Origin: an uncultured Eubacteriales bacterium | Lineage (GTDB): Bacteria > Bacillota > Clostridia > Lachnospirales > Anaerotignaceae | Length of the DNA: 5,204 nt | Reading direction: 5' to 3' | Assembly: GCA_934552695.1 (NCBI GenBank) | Contig: CAKTER010000118.1 | Coordinates: 1-5,204, forward strand | Position numbers and translations under genes: made by a program | Notes under the pieces: model-generated | Told to the model about the DNA's origin: nothing | The model's database searches: none | What the model saw: only the letters and a program-made list of their open reading frames with translations | Shown here: positions 1 through 5,187 of the stretch, piece after piece | Layout of the letters: the number at the start of each line of letters is the position of its first letter | Position numbering within the stretch: position 1 is the stretch's first letter

Positions 1-602
1 TCGTTATCCCGAATGGCGCAAATCGCCCGGCCGTCCCGGGACTTTACCAGGTTGGTGATGAGCACCACCGTAACCACCATGATGATAAACACCAGGGTAA
101 AGTGCTGGTAGTTGGCATACATGGGGATTTTCGACAGGCCCTTGGGGCCGTTGGTAAAGGGCAGGGCATTCAATATCGATTTGATGATTTCCCCAAAGCC
201 CAGGGTCACAATGGCCAAATAGTCGCCCCGCAGCCGCAGCACAGGCACGCCGATGAGCACGCCGAACACCGCTGCCACCACACCGCCCAAAATCAGGGCC
301 AGCGCAAAGGCCACCGGCCCGGGAACGCTGGTCAGGTTCAGGGTGATGAGGGCGCCGGTGTAGGCGCCGATGGACATAAAGCCCGCATGGCCCAGGGTCA
401 GCTCCCCCAAAAAGCCGGTCACCAAATTCAGCGATACCGCCAAGATTACGTTGACGGCAATGGGCACCAGCAGCGCCGTGTATTGCCGGTTCAGCAGCCC
501 GCCCTTCAGCAAAAACATAATGAGGACGTACACCGCTACAATCAAAATCAGCTTTTTTATAATGGAAGCGTTCAGCCGCTTCCCCGTTTTTACCTCTCCC
601 AT
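1..602 (-). CDS. livM: LivM-type branched-chain amino acid ABC transporter permease, partial (C-terminus beyond window)
   Basis: One of the two membrane permeases of a HAAT-family importer that moves Leu/Ile/Val (or related amino acids) across the cytoplasmic membrane with LivH, the LivG/LivF ATPases and a binding protein. The frame reads from ATG 602 leftward without a stop for 200 codons and runs off the window edge; full-length family members are usually about 300-350 residues. Family marks are visible: hydrophobic segments at about 17-33, 42-62 and 95-120, GELTLGHAGFMSIGAYTGAL at about 66-85, LRGDYLAIVTLGFGEI at 124-139, and the start of the cytoplasmic ATPase-contact loop (DGRAICAIRDN, 190-200) at the edge. 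The start lies 9 bp after the livH stop, with AGGTG 6 bp upstream. A GTG at 611 in the same frame is possible but would overlap that ribosome site. Translational coupling with livH is likely. Identity is strong; the exact substrate is not shown by the sequence. Confidence 0.95.
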   Translation of the reverse strand, partial: MGEVKTGKRLNASIIKKLILIVAVYVLIMFLLKGGLLNRQYTALLVPIAVNVILAVSLNLVTGFLGELTLGHAGFMSIGAYTGALITLNLTSVPGPVAFALALILGGVVAAVFGVLIGVPVLRLRGDYLAIVTLGFGEIIKSILNALPFTNGPKGLSKIPMYANYQHFTLVFIIMVVTVVLITNLVKSRDGRAICAIRDN

Positions 603-611
603 CGCCAGCAC

Positions 612-1490
612 CTACACTTTCTCGTTCTTCCGCTTGCCCAGGAGCCCGGCAGGCCGGATCAACAACACCAGCACCAGCACGCCAAACACAATGGCGTCAG
701 CCAGTTCCGTCGAAATATAGGCCTTCGACAGGCTTTCCACAATGCCCAAAATAATACCGCCCAGCATGGCGCCGGGAATGGAACCGATACCGCCCAAAAC
801 CGCCGCCACAAAGGCCTTAATGCCGGGCAGCGCACCCATGGTGGGCTTAACGGTCTGGTATTGGCACAGGTACAAAATACCGGCCACTGCCGCCAGCGCC
901 GAGCCGATGGCAAAGGTCATGGTAATCGTCCGGTTTACGTTAATGCCCATCAGCTGGGCCGCCCCTTTGTCCTCCGAAACCGCCCGCATGGCCTTGCCCT
1001 GCTTGGTACGGTTGATGAACAGCGTCAGCAAAATCATAGCCGCCGCCGTAATAATCAGGGTCACCAGGGTAATCCCCGAAATAGTCACCCCGCCAATTTT
1101 GACGGTCTTTACGTTGATGATGGACGCAAAGGGCAGGGGCGTCGCCTTAAAAATCAACAGGGCCGCACTTTGCAAAAAGTAGCTCACGCCAATGGCAGTA
1201 ATCAAAACCGCCAGGGGCGGGGCGTTCCGCAGGGGCTTGTAAGCAATCTTTTCCACCGCCATGCCCAGCACAGCGCATACAACAATGGTCATCAACACAG
1301 CCAGAGGCACGGGAAGACTTAAAAGAGCTATAGCAACATACAGGGTATAAGCGCCCACCATAATGATGTCGCCATGGGCAAAGTTGATCATCTTTGCGAT
1401 GCCGTACACCATCGTGTAGCCCAGCGCGATCAGGGCGTAGATGCTGCCGGTCCGCAAGCCGTTGATCAACTGTTCTACCAGGTTTAACAT
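612..1490 (-). CDS. livH: LivH-type branched-chain amino acid ABC transporter permease
   Basis: Membrane permease that partners LivM in a HAAT-family amino acid importer. The 292-residue length is normal for LivH. The N-terminus is typical, with NGLRTGSIYALIALGYTMVYGI at about 10-31 followed by KMINFAHGDIIMVGAY at about 33-48. Several further hydrophobic segments follow (about 52-78, 92-114, 135-160, 190-210, 225-250, 263-282). The cytoplasmic ATPase-contact loop, with GKAMRAVSEDKGAAQLMGI at about 165-183, matches the family's EAA-like loop. The glycine-rich segment KAFVAAVLGGIGSIPGAMLGG near 225-245 is also characteristic. ATG 1490 is preceded by GAGG with 7 bp spacing. The gene is second in the operon after livJ, separated by 151 bp that hold a hairpin, and is followed 9 bp later by livM. 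It has no visible defect. Confidence 0.96.
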   Translation of the reverse strand: MLNLVEQLINGLRTGSIYALIALGYTMVYGIAKMINFAHGDIIMVGAYTLYVAIALLSLPVPLAVLMTIVVCAVLGMAVEKIAYKPLRNAPPLAVLITAIGVSYFLQSAALLIFKATPLPFASIINVKTVKIGGVTISGITLVTLIITAAAMILLTLFINRTKQGKAMRAVSEDKGAAQLMGINVNRTITMTFAIGSALAAVAGILYLCQYQTVKPTMGALPGIKAFVAAVLGGIGSIPGAMLGGIILGIVESLSKAYISTELADAIVFGVLVLVLLIRPAGLLGKRKNEKV

Positions 1491-1522
1491 TGTTCCACCT
1501 CTTTTACTTCTTCAGGTTGCCA

Positions 1523-1538
1523 AATGCAATTTTGCATT
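1523..1538. repeat. Short palindrome upstream of livH
   Basis: AATGCAA (1523-1529) and TTGCATT (1532-1538) form a 7-bp perfect inverted repeat around a 2-bp centre, about 33 bp upstream of the livH start. A centre this small favours a protein site over an RNA hairpin. I see no convincing -35/-10 pair for a separate livH promoter beside it, so its role is unknown and chance remains possible in AT-rich DNA. Confidence 0.35.
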
Positions 1539-1562
1539 CCAGCCTAAAAAATCAAAATAGGA

Positions 1563-1599
1563 ACAATGTGAAGCACCCCAAAAAAGCGCTTCACATTGT
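1563..1599 (-). terminator. Intercistronic stem-loop between livJ and livH (likely partial terminator or mRNA-stabilising hairpin)
   Basis: Arms ACAATGTGAAGC (1563-1574) and GCTTCACATTGT (1588-1599) pair perfectly over 12 bp around a 13-nt loop, 43 bp past the livJ stop. Read with the operon (minus strand), the hairpin is followed by a broken T-rich run (TCCTATTTTGATTTTTT) rather than a tight U-tract. Partial readthrough fits, since livH has no clear promoter of its own. In ABC importer operons such hairpins commonly raise binding-protein output relative to the permeases by attenuation or by protecting the upstream mRNA. The structure is seen directly; the mechanism is inferred. Confidence 0.65.
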
Positions 1600-1641
1600 C
1601 CGTTTTCGTCTAAATTCTTTTGTAACCGGCCTACCCGAATC

Positions 1642-2826
1642 TTAGTAAGCGGTGTAGGCGCCGTCCTTGATTACAATGAAGTTGGCAGCCTTTTCGGGCT
1701 CGCCGTCGGCGGTAAAGGTGAAGGTACCGGTCAGGCCCTGCACCTCGATGCCGGTCATAGCGGCAATCAGGGCCTCGTTGTCGGTGGTACCGGCCTTTTC
1801 CAGGTCGGCCTTAAAGGTATACACAGCATCGTAGCCATCGGCGGCAAACTGGTCGGGAGTAGCGCCGTAAGCGGCTTCATACTGGGAAACAAAGCTTTCG
1901 TTCTTGGGGTCGGATGCCAAGAAGGGGCTCAGGAAGATGGCGCCCTCTACCGTAGAGGGATCGGTCACCTGGGCCAGAACGCCGTCCCAGCCGTCGCCGC
2001 CGATAAAGGGCAGCTCAATGCCCATATCCCGGGCCTGCTGGGTCAGGTAAGCGGCTGCTTCGTAGTAGATGGGGCAGAAGATAGCTTCGGCCTCGGTCGC
2101 CTTAATGGTGGTCAGCTGCGTACCAAAGTCTACGTCGCCGTCGTTAAAGGCTTCGGCTGCTACAATCTCCAGGCCGATTTCGTTGGCCTGCTCAATAAAG
2201 GCGTCCTTCATACCGGTGCTGTACTCATCGGAGTTGCAGAAGATGATAGCTACCTTCGACAAGCCCAGCTCATCCTTGGCAAAGTTGGCCATCGTTACGC
2301 CCTGCAGAGGGTCGGTAAAGCAAATCCGGAAGGCGTTGTCATACTCGGTGCAGGGAATGGCAGAGCCCGAGGGGGTAATCTGCAAAATCCCGTCGGCATA
2401 GGTCTGGCTGGTGATGGCAATGCAGGGGCCGCTGGTCACGGCGCCCATCAGCACGTTGATGTTCTGATCCATCAGGTTGTTGTAGGCGGTAATGGCCTTG
2501 TCCTCGGAGCCCTCGTCGTCGGCCGCCACCATCTTAAAGGTGTAGGTCGTGTCGCCGGCCTTTACACCGCCGGCCTCGTTAATCTCCTGAATGGCAATCT
2601 CGGCGCCCTGCTTTACCGACAGGCCGTAGGAAGCTACGCTGCCGGTCAGGGGCCCTAAAAAGCCGATGGTAAAGGTAGCGTCGCCGGCTTCGCCCTGTGC
2701 GTCGCTCTCGGTTCCCTGTTCTTCCTTGTTGTCGCTGCTGCCCTGGGTATCCTTACTGCCCGAACTACAGGCAGTGGCCCCAAAAAGCATGACAGCGGCC
2801 AAAGCCATAGCCAAATACTTTTTCAT
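1642..2826 (-). CDS. livJ: LivJ/LivK-type branched-chain amino acid-binding lipoprotein of the ABC transporter
   Basis: Extracytoplasmic, lipid-anchored solute-binding protein (type 1 periplasmic-binding fold, Peripla_BP_6 family) that delivers amino acids to LivHM. The 394 residues start with a lipoprotein signal: basic MKK, hydrophobic 5-18, then ATAC with Cys20 as the probable lipidation site. Ala at -3 is less usual than Leu. Residues 21-49 are a Ser/Gly/Asp/Glu/Gln-rich linker. The binding domain begins near 51, with IGFLGPLTGSVASYG (54-68) and GAEIAIQEINEAGGV (74-88). It continues with TSGPCIAITS (131-140), TPSGSA (151-156) and FRICFTDPLQG (166-176), all at places expected for LivJ homologues; IELPFIGGDGWDG lies in the second lobe. 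The start is supported by GGGAGG about 8 bp upstream. It is the first gene of the operon, divergent from the PAS/Fis regulator. The ligand is probably Leu/Ile/Val, but other amino acids or short amides are possible in this family. Confidence 0.95.
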   Translation of the reverse strand: MKKYLAMALAAVMLFGATACSSGSKDTQGSSDNKEEQGTESDAQGEAGDATFTIGFLGPLTGSVASYGLSVKQGAEIAIQEINEAGGVKAGDTTYTFKMVAADDEGSEDKAITAYNNLMDQNINVLMGAVTSGPCIAITSQTYADGILQITPSGSAIPCTEYDNAFRICFTDPLQGVTMANFAKDELGLSKVAIIFCNSDEYSTGMKDAFIEQANEIGLEIVAAEAFNDGDVDFGTQLTTIKATEAEAIFCPIYYEAAAYLTQQARDMGIELPFIGGDGWDGVLAQVTDPSTVEGAIFLSPFLASDPKNESFVSQYEAAYGATPDQFAADGYDAVYTFKADLEKAGTTDNEALIAAMTGIEVQGLTGTFTFTADGEPEKAANFIVIKDGAYTAY

Positions 2827-2860
2827 TGTGTTTTCCTCCCATTCAATATCTCAAAAGTGG

Positions 2861-2883
2861 ACGGGAATCTCTCTTCTTCCCGT
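2861..2883 (-). promoter_or_regulatory. Inverted repeat in the livJ leader, just after the predicted transcription start
   Basis: ACGGGAA (2861-2867) and TTCCCGT (2877-2883) are perfect 7-bp arms around 9 bp. If livJ transcription starts near 2887, the repeat occupies roughly +5 to +27. It could be an operator where a bound repressor blocks polymerase, or a 5' hairpin that protects the livJ mRNA; the ribosome site (about 2835-2840) stays outside it. The arms are seen directly; the function is inferred. Confidence 0.5.
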
Positions 2884-2893
2884 TAATGAACTT

Positions 2894-2922
2894 ATTTTAC
2901 ACGGTGCTGTCCTAAAACGCAA
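2894..2922 (-). promoter_or_regulatory. Candidate sigma-A promoter for the liv operon
   Basis: On the minus strand, TTGCGT (2917-2922, 3 of 6 to the -35 consensus) and TAAAAT (2894-2899, 5 of 6 to the -10 consensus) are 17 bp apart. The start point would be near 2887, leaving a leader of about 60 nt to the livJ start at 2826. No GG-N10-GC type -24/-12 element was evident in this gap, which argues against sigma-54 control. Confidence 0.5.
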
Positions 2923-2947
2923 GCCCTTATCCCTGCGGCAACATAAG

Positions 2948-2962
2948 ATTTTTACGAAAAAT
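2948..2962. promoter_or_regulatory. AT-rich palindrome upstream of the livJ promoter, possible activator site
   Basis: ATTTTT (2948-2953) and AAAAAT (2957-2962) flank the centre ACG. The site lies about 61-75 bp upstream of the predicted livJ start, a typical place for a dimeric activator with a Fis-type HTH. The sequence is simple A/T, so chance is a real alternative. Confidence 0.25.
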
Positions 2963-2966
2963 TCGA

Positions 2967-3025
2967 TTTTTTTGTCCCGTTTTTCCATGTTTTTTCAGTT
3001 TTTTTCAATTTTTTTCAAATTATTT
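2967..3025. promoter_or_regulatory. Helically phased T-tracts in the divergent region (probable curved DNA / UP-like element)
   Basis: T-runs of 5-7 bases centre near 2970, 2982, 2992, 3002 and 3012, with a broken one near 3023, so successive tracts are about 10-12 bp apart. Three consecutive 10-bp units close to TTTTTTTCAA occupy about 2989-3018. A/T tracts in phase with the helix bend DNA, and A/T-rich DNA just upstream of a -35 region can bind the polymerase alpha subunit. Here the block lies directly upstream of the rightward regulator promoter and 45-140 bp upstream of the livJ promoter. The phasing is seen; the bending and its effect are inferred. Confidence 0.5.
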
Positions 3026-3046
3026 CTTCTCTTTCCTGCCGGACTA

Positions 3047-3055
3047 TGCTAAACT
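3047..3055 (+). promoter_or_regulatory. Weak candidate extended -10 promoter element for the PAS/Fis regulator
   Basis: TGCTAAACT is an extended -10 form (TG, one base, then TAAACT, 4 of 6 to consensus). No good -35 box lies 16-18 bp upstream; the best is TTCTCT at 3027-3032. The T-tract block just upstream could compensate. Transcription would start near 3062, giving a leader of about 23 nt. Confidence 0.35.
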
Positions 3056-3072
3056 GGACGTAATACAAAAAA

Positions 3073-3078
3073 AGGAGG
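3073..3078 (+). promoter_or_regulatory. AGGAGG ribosome binding site that decides the regulator start (GTG 3085)
   Basis: A perfect AGGAGG ends at 3078. The ATG at 3079 abuts it with no spacer and could not be used well, whereas the in-frame GTG at 3085 is 6 bp away, the normal distance. The start at 3085 is therefore preferred; the ATG would add only Met-Pro. Confidence 0.8.
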
Positions 3079-3084
3079 ATGCCT

Positions 3085-4311
3085 GTGGAGGATACCTATG
3101 GTTTGTGGCGGGAAGAAGCCTTTTCCGCCCTGCTGACCCTCACCGACTGGGGCGTACTGGTCATTGACAGCCGCCGCCGGATTATTACCATTAACCAACG
3201 GGCCTGCGACCTGCTGGGAGTTGCCCCCTCTCAAATGCAGGAACGGGATACCACCGAATTCTTTCCCGATTCCCAGCTGGTGCGGGTGCTTAGCTCCGGC
3301 AAGCCGGAGTATTGGCGGCCCGCCGTCCGCAACGGCCGGCCTCTGCTGGTATGCCGCCTGCCCTTAAGCCGCCGGGGCCAGGCGCTGGGGGCTATGGCCG
3401 TGTTCCGGGAGGATACCGGCGCCACAACGGCTACGGCACTCCCCCTCGAGCCGGGACTTCCCGCCTCGCTGACCCAGTTGGCCGCCCAAAGCCCCGCCAT
3501 GGCCCAGTTGGCCCGGCTGGCCACTGCGTATGCCGCCTCCCCCGCCCCCCTGCTGCTCACCGGGGAGGAAGGCACCGGCCGCAGCCTGCTGGCCCTGCTC
3601 ATTCACCGGCAAAGCCGGCCGGCCGGCCCCTTTCTCACGGTCTCCTGCGCCGCCTTGGCCGGGCAAGAGCCGGAAAGCGTGCTGTTTGGGGCCAAGGGCC
3701 TCCTGGCCCAGGCCCGGGGCGGCACTTTGTACTTTAAAAATCTGGAGGGCCTGCCCCTAAGCTTCCAAACCCGGCTGGCCCTGTTTTTAGACGGAAGTCC
3801 CGGCGCCGATGTGCGCCTGCTGTTTTCATCCGGGGAGCACCCGGGCCACCTCTCCCCCGCACTGCTGTACCGCTTGGCCGTGCTGCGGCTCCGCCTTCCG
3901 CCCCTGCGGGAGCGCACCGAAGATTTGCCGGGGCTAACCCAAGCCTATGCCCTGCGGCGGGGGTTCCCGTTGTTTGCCCAAAACGCCGCCCTCATCCAAA
4001 AGGTGCTGGAGATGCTGAAAAACTACCCCTTCCCCGGGAATATCCGAGAGCTAAATAATTTGCTGGAGCGGCTAAACCTGCTCCTGGCTGCCGGGCAAAC
4101 CGACCCGGGGACGCTGGCCGGGCTGCTAACCGGCGGAAAACCGGCGGCAAGCCCTGCCGCCGGGGTGCGGGATACGCTGGAAAGCCGGGAGCGCCAAGCC
4201 ATTGTGGAGCTGCTGCTAAAGCATCAGGGCAACAAAACGCTGGTGGCGCAGGAGCTGGGGATAAGCCCCACAACCCTATGGCGGCGGATGCGGGACTACC
4301 ACATCCAATAG
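3085..4311 (+). CDS. PAS / degenerate sigma-54-activator-type AAA+ / Fis-type HTH transcriptional regulator
   Basis: Cytoplasmic DNA-binding regulator of 408 residues (GTG start). Residues 14-110 look like a PAS sensor domain (LTDWGVLVIDSRRRIITINQ at 18-37). Residues 133-335 align by eye with the sigma-54 interaction AAA+ domain: GEEGTGRS (160-167) for Walker A, GPFLTVSCAAL (181-191), ESVLFG (197-202), GGTLYF (212-217), YRLAV (262-266), LPPLRER (271-277) and FPGNIRELNN (316-325). Residues 364-408 are an intact Fis-type HTH (GNKTLVAQELGISPTTLWRRM). Key residues are lost: Walker A Lys is Arg166, Walker B Asp-Glu is Lys218-Asn219, the first arginine finger is Ser257, and the stretch that should carry GAFTGA is about 12 residues short. 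ATP hydrolysis and sigma-54 contact are therefore doubtful. TyrR and Rhodobacter capsulatus NtrC are known family members that lack a GAFTGA motif and act with the housekeeping polymerase. The reading frame is intact. Being divergent from livJ, it is a likely local regulator of amino acid uptake; the PAS ligand is unknown. Confidence 0.88.
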   Translation: MEDTYGLWREEAFSALLTLTDWGVLVIDSRRRIITINQRACDLLGVAPSQMQERDTTEFFPDSQLVRVLSSGKPEYWRPAVRNGRPLLVCRLPLSRRGQALGAMAVFREDTGATTATALPLEPGLPASLTQLAAQSPAMAQLARLATAYAASPAPLLLTGEEGTGRSLLALLIHRQSRPAGPFLTVSCAALAGQEPESVLFGAKGLLAQARGGTLYFKNLEGLPLSFQTRLALFLDGSPGADVRLLFSSGEHPGHLSPALLYRLAVLRLRLPPLRERTEDLPGLTQAYALRRGFPLFAQNAALIQKVLEMLKNYPFPGNIRELNNLLERLNLLLAAGQTDPGTLAGLLTGGKPAASPAAGVRDTLESRERQAIVELLLKHQGNKTLVAQELGISPTTLWRRMRDYHIQ

Positions 4312-4338
4312 CCGGCGTTTTCCGCTGTGTTTTCTTCC

Positions 4339-4362
4339 TTTTTTCCCTGCTTTTTTCCCTGC
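4339..4362. repeat. 12-bp tandem direct repeat
   Basis: TTTTTTCCCTGC occurs twice head to tail (4339-4350 and 4351-4362) in a pyrimidine-rich stretch after the regulator stop. It probably arose by slippage. No function is evident, although the long pyrimidine-rich RNA could help factor-dependent termination of the regulator transcript. Confidence 0.6.
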
Positions 4363-4381
4363 TTTTGGCTCTTTTTCCGCA

Positions 4382-4402
4382 GGGGCAACCGCCGGTTGCC
4401 CC
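4382..4402. promoter_or_regulatory. GC-rich palindrome between the two regulator genes (operator or terminator-like hairpin)
   Basis: GGGGCAACC (4382-4390) and GGTTGCCCC (4394-4402) form a perfect 9-bp inverted repeat around GCC, 70 bp after the regulator stop. As RNA it would be a stable hairpin, but neither strand has a T-tract after it, so a standard intrinsic terminator is not supported. Its inner half-site GCAACCG recurs downstream near the XRE promoter, which favours a protein-binding site. Confidence 0.5.
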
Positions 4403-4413
4403 CCTGTCCGCCC

Positions 4414-4433
4414 CGGTTGGTGGAACGCAACCG
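4414..4433. promoter_or_regulatory. Second inverted repeat of the same half-site, at the XRE gene promoter
   Basis: CGGTTG (4414-4419) and CAACCG (4428-4433) are 6-bp arms separated by 8 bp; the right arm extends to GCAACCG (4427-4433), identical to the half-site at 4385-4391. It overlaps the putative -35 region and ends 10 bp before the -10 element, a suitable place for a repressor. Autoregulation by the downstream XRE protein is a reasonable guess. Confidence 0.45.
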
Positions 4434-4449
4434 CTCAATCGGGTATACT
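4421..4449 (+). promoter_or_regulatory. Candidate sigma-A promoter for the XRE/membrane regulator
   Basis: TATACT (4444-4449) matches the -10 consensus in 5 of 6 positions. A weak -35, TGGAAC (4421-4426, 3 of 6), lies 17 bp upstream. Transcription would start near 4456, leaving a leader of about 24 nt that contains AAAGG (4465-4469). The weak -35 and overlapping inverted repeat suggest a regulated promoter. Confidence 0.5.
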
Positions 4450-4479
4450 GGCCTTACATTTTAGAAAGGCGGTGTTGTT

Positions 4480-5181
4480 ATGACGCTGACATATCTTGCC
4501 GGCCGCATCCAATCCCTCCGTAAGGCCCGGGGCCTCTCTCAGGAGGAGCTGGCCGGGGAGCTGGGGGTTTCCCGGCAGGCCGTTTCCAAATGGGAAAGCG
4601 GCCAAAGCGCTCCCGAATTGGACAAGCTTTTGCTGCTGAGCAACTTTTTTGGCGTGAGTACCGATTCCTTATTAAAGGAAGAAACCCCGTTAAAGAAAGA
4701 CGCCCCGGAGACCCAAGAGGCGCCGCCCTCCTCCTTTTCCGGGATAGCCGCCTCCCCTGCGGCCTCCTCCCGCCCCCAAACCATGGCCCTGGCCGGGGTA
4801 GCCCTGAACTTTGCCGGACTACTAGCCGCCATTTTTGTGTGGATGGAATGGCAAACCGGGCTGGCCGTCGCCCTGGGGCTGCTGCTGATGGCCGGGGGCT
4901 GCCTGCTGTTTGCCTGGGGCCAGCAGCAGGGCACAGCCGCCCAAAAACAGGCGGCCCGGCGGACGTTTTGGCTGCCCAGCGTGTGGCTGCTCAGCCTGAT
5001 GCCCCTGTCCCTGTGCTTTAACCAGCTGTGCGCCATTGTAGGCGGCTGGTATTACACCCTGCCCTCGCCCCTGCCACAGCTTAACAATTCGCTGGCGGCC
5101 TACGCCGGGTTTTGGCTGGCTTGGCTGGTTCTGTGCTTCACGGCCGACCGGCTTTTACGAAAAAAGTACAAAAGGCAATAG
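4480..5181 (+). CDS. XRE-family transcriptional regulator with C-terminal four-helix membrane domain
   Basis: Protein of 233 residues. Residues 6-60 form a canonical XRE/Cro-C1 helix-turn-helix, with LRKARGLSQEELAGELGVSR (13-32) and QAVSKWESGQSAPELDKLLLLSNFFGVS (33-60). A hydrophilic, Pro/Ser/Ala-rich linker (about 66-100) follows. Four hydrophobic segments then lie at about 101-121, 126-147, 163-187 and 203-222, ending in a basic RKKYKR tail expected to stay in the cytoplasm. This arrangement suggests a membrane-anchored DNA-binding protein. It is common in Firmicutes, usually of unknown signal, and often linked to membrane or envelope stress or small-molecule sensing; that role is not shown here. 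ATG 4480 has AAAGG about 10 bp upstream. It has its own candidate promoter and a terminator-like hairpin downstream, so it is probably monocistronic. A direct role in amino acid transport is not supported beyond proximity. Confidence 0.88.
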   Translation: MTLTYLAGRIQSLRKARGLSQEELAGELGVSRQAVSKWESGQSAPELDKLLLLSNFFGVSTDSLLKEETPLKKDAPETQEAPPSSFSGIAASPAASSRPQTMALAGVALNFAGLLAAIFVWMEWQTGLAVALGLLLMAGGCLLFAWGQQQGTAAQKQAARRTFWLPSVWLLSLMPLSLCFNQLCAIVGGWYYTLPSPLPQLNNSLAAYAGFWLAWLVLCFTADRLLRKKYKRQ

Positions 5182-5187
5182 CAAAAG

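Noticed and set aside
102..1322. A 406-codon open frame on the plus strand
   Set aside because: It lies antisense to livM and livH, whose products are clearly conserved. Its translation is rich in Gln, His, Asn, Gly and Arg with no recognisable domain, as expected for a shadow frame opposite codon-biased genes.
1491..1641. Riboswitch, T-box or small gene in the livJ-livH gap
   Set aside because: Only simple inverted repeats are visible. There is no T-box-like motif, no multi-stem pattern and no ribosome-site-led reading frame.
2827..3084. Sigma-54 (-24/-12) promoter for livJ, suggested by the neighbouring activator-like protein
   Set aside because: Reading both strands, I found no convincing TGGCAC-N5-TTGCA-like site; the sigma-A-like pair is better, and the regulator lacks the sigma-54 contact loop.
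3231..3602. Minus-strand open frames opposite the PAS/Fis regulator, including those at 3364-3666 and 3603-3917
   Set aside because: The compositions are Arg/Gly/Ser/Pro-rich with no domain, and they lie antisense to a gene with clear PAS, AAA+ and HTH blocks. GC-rich DNA commonly gives such frames.
4312..4479. Standard intrinsic terminator for the PAS/Fis regulator
   Set aside because: The palindrome at 4382-4402 has no T-tract after it on either strand; the T-rich runs lie before it.
4539..5036. Minus-strand open frame and the overlapping plus-strand frame 4590-5021 inside the XRE gene
   Set aside because: The XRE helix-turn-helix and membrane helices identify the true frame; neither alternative shows a motif.
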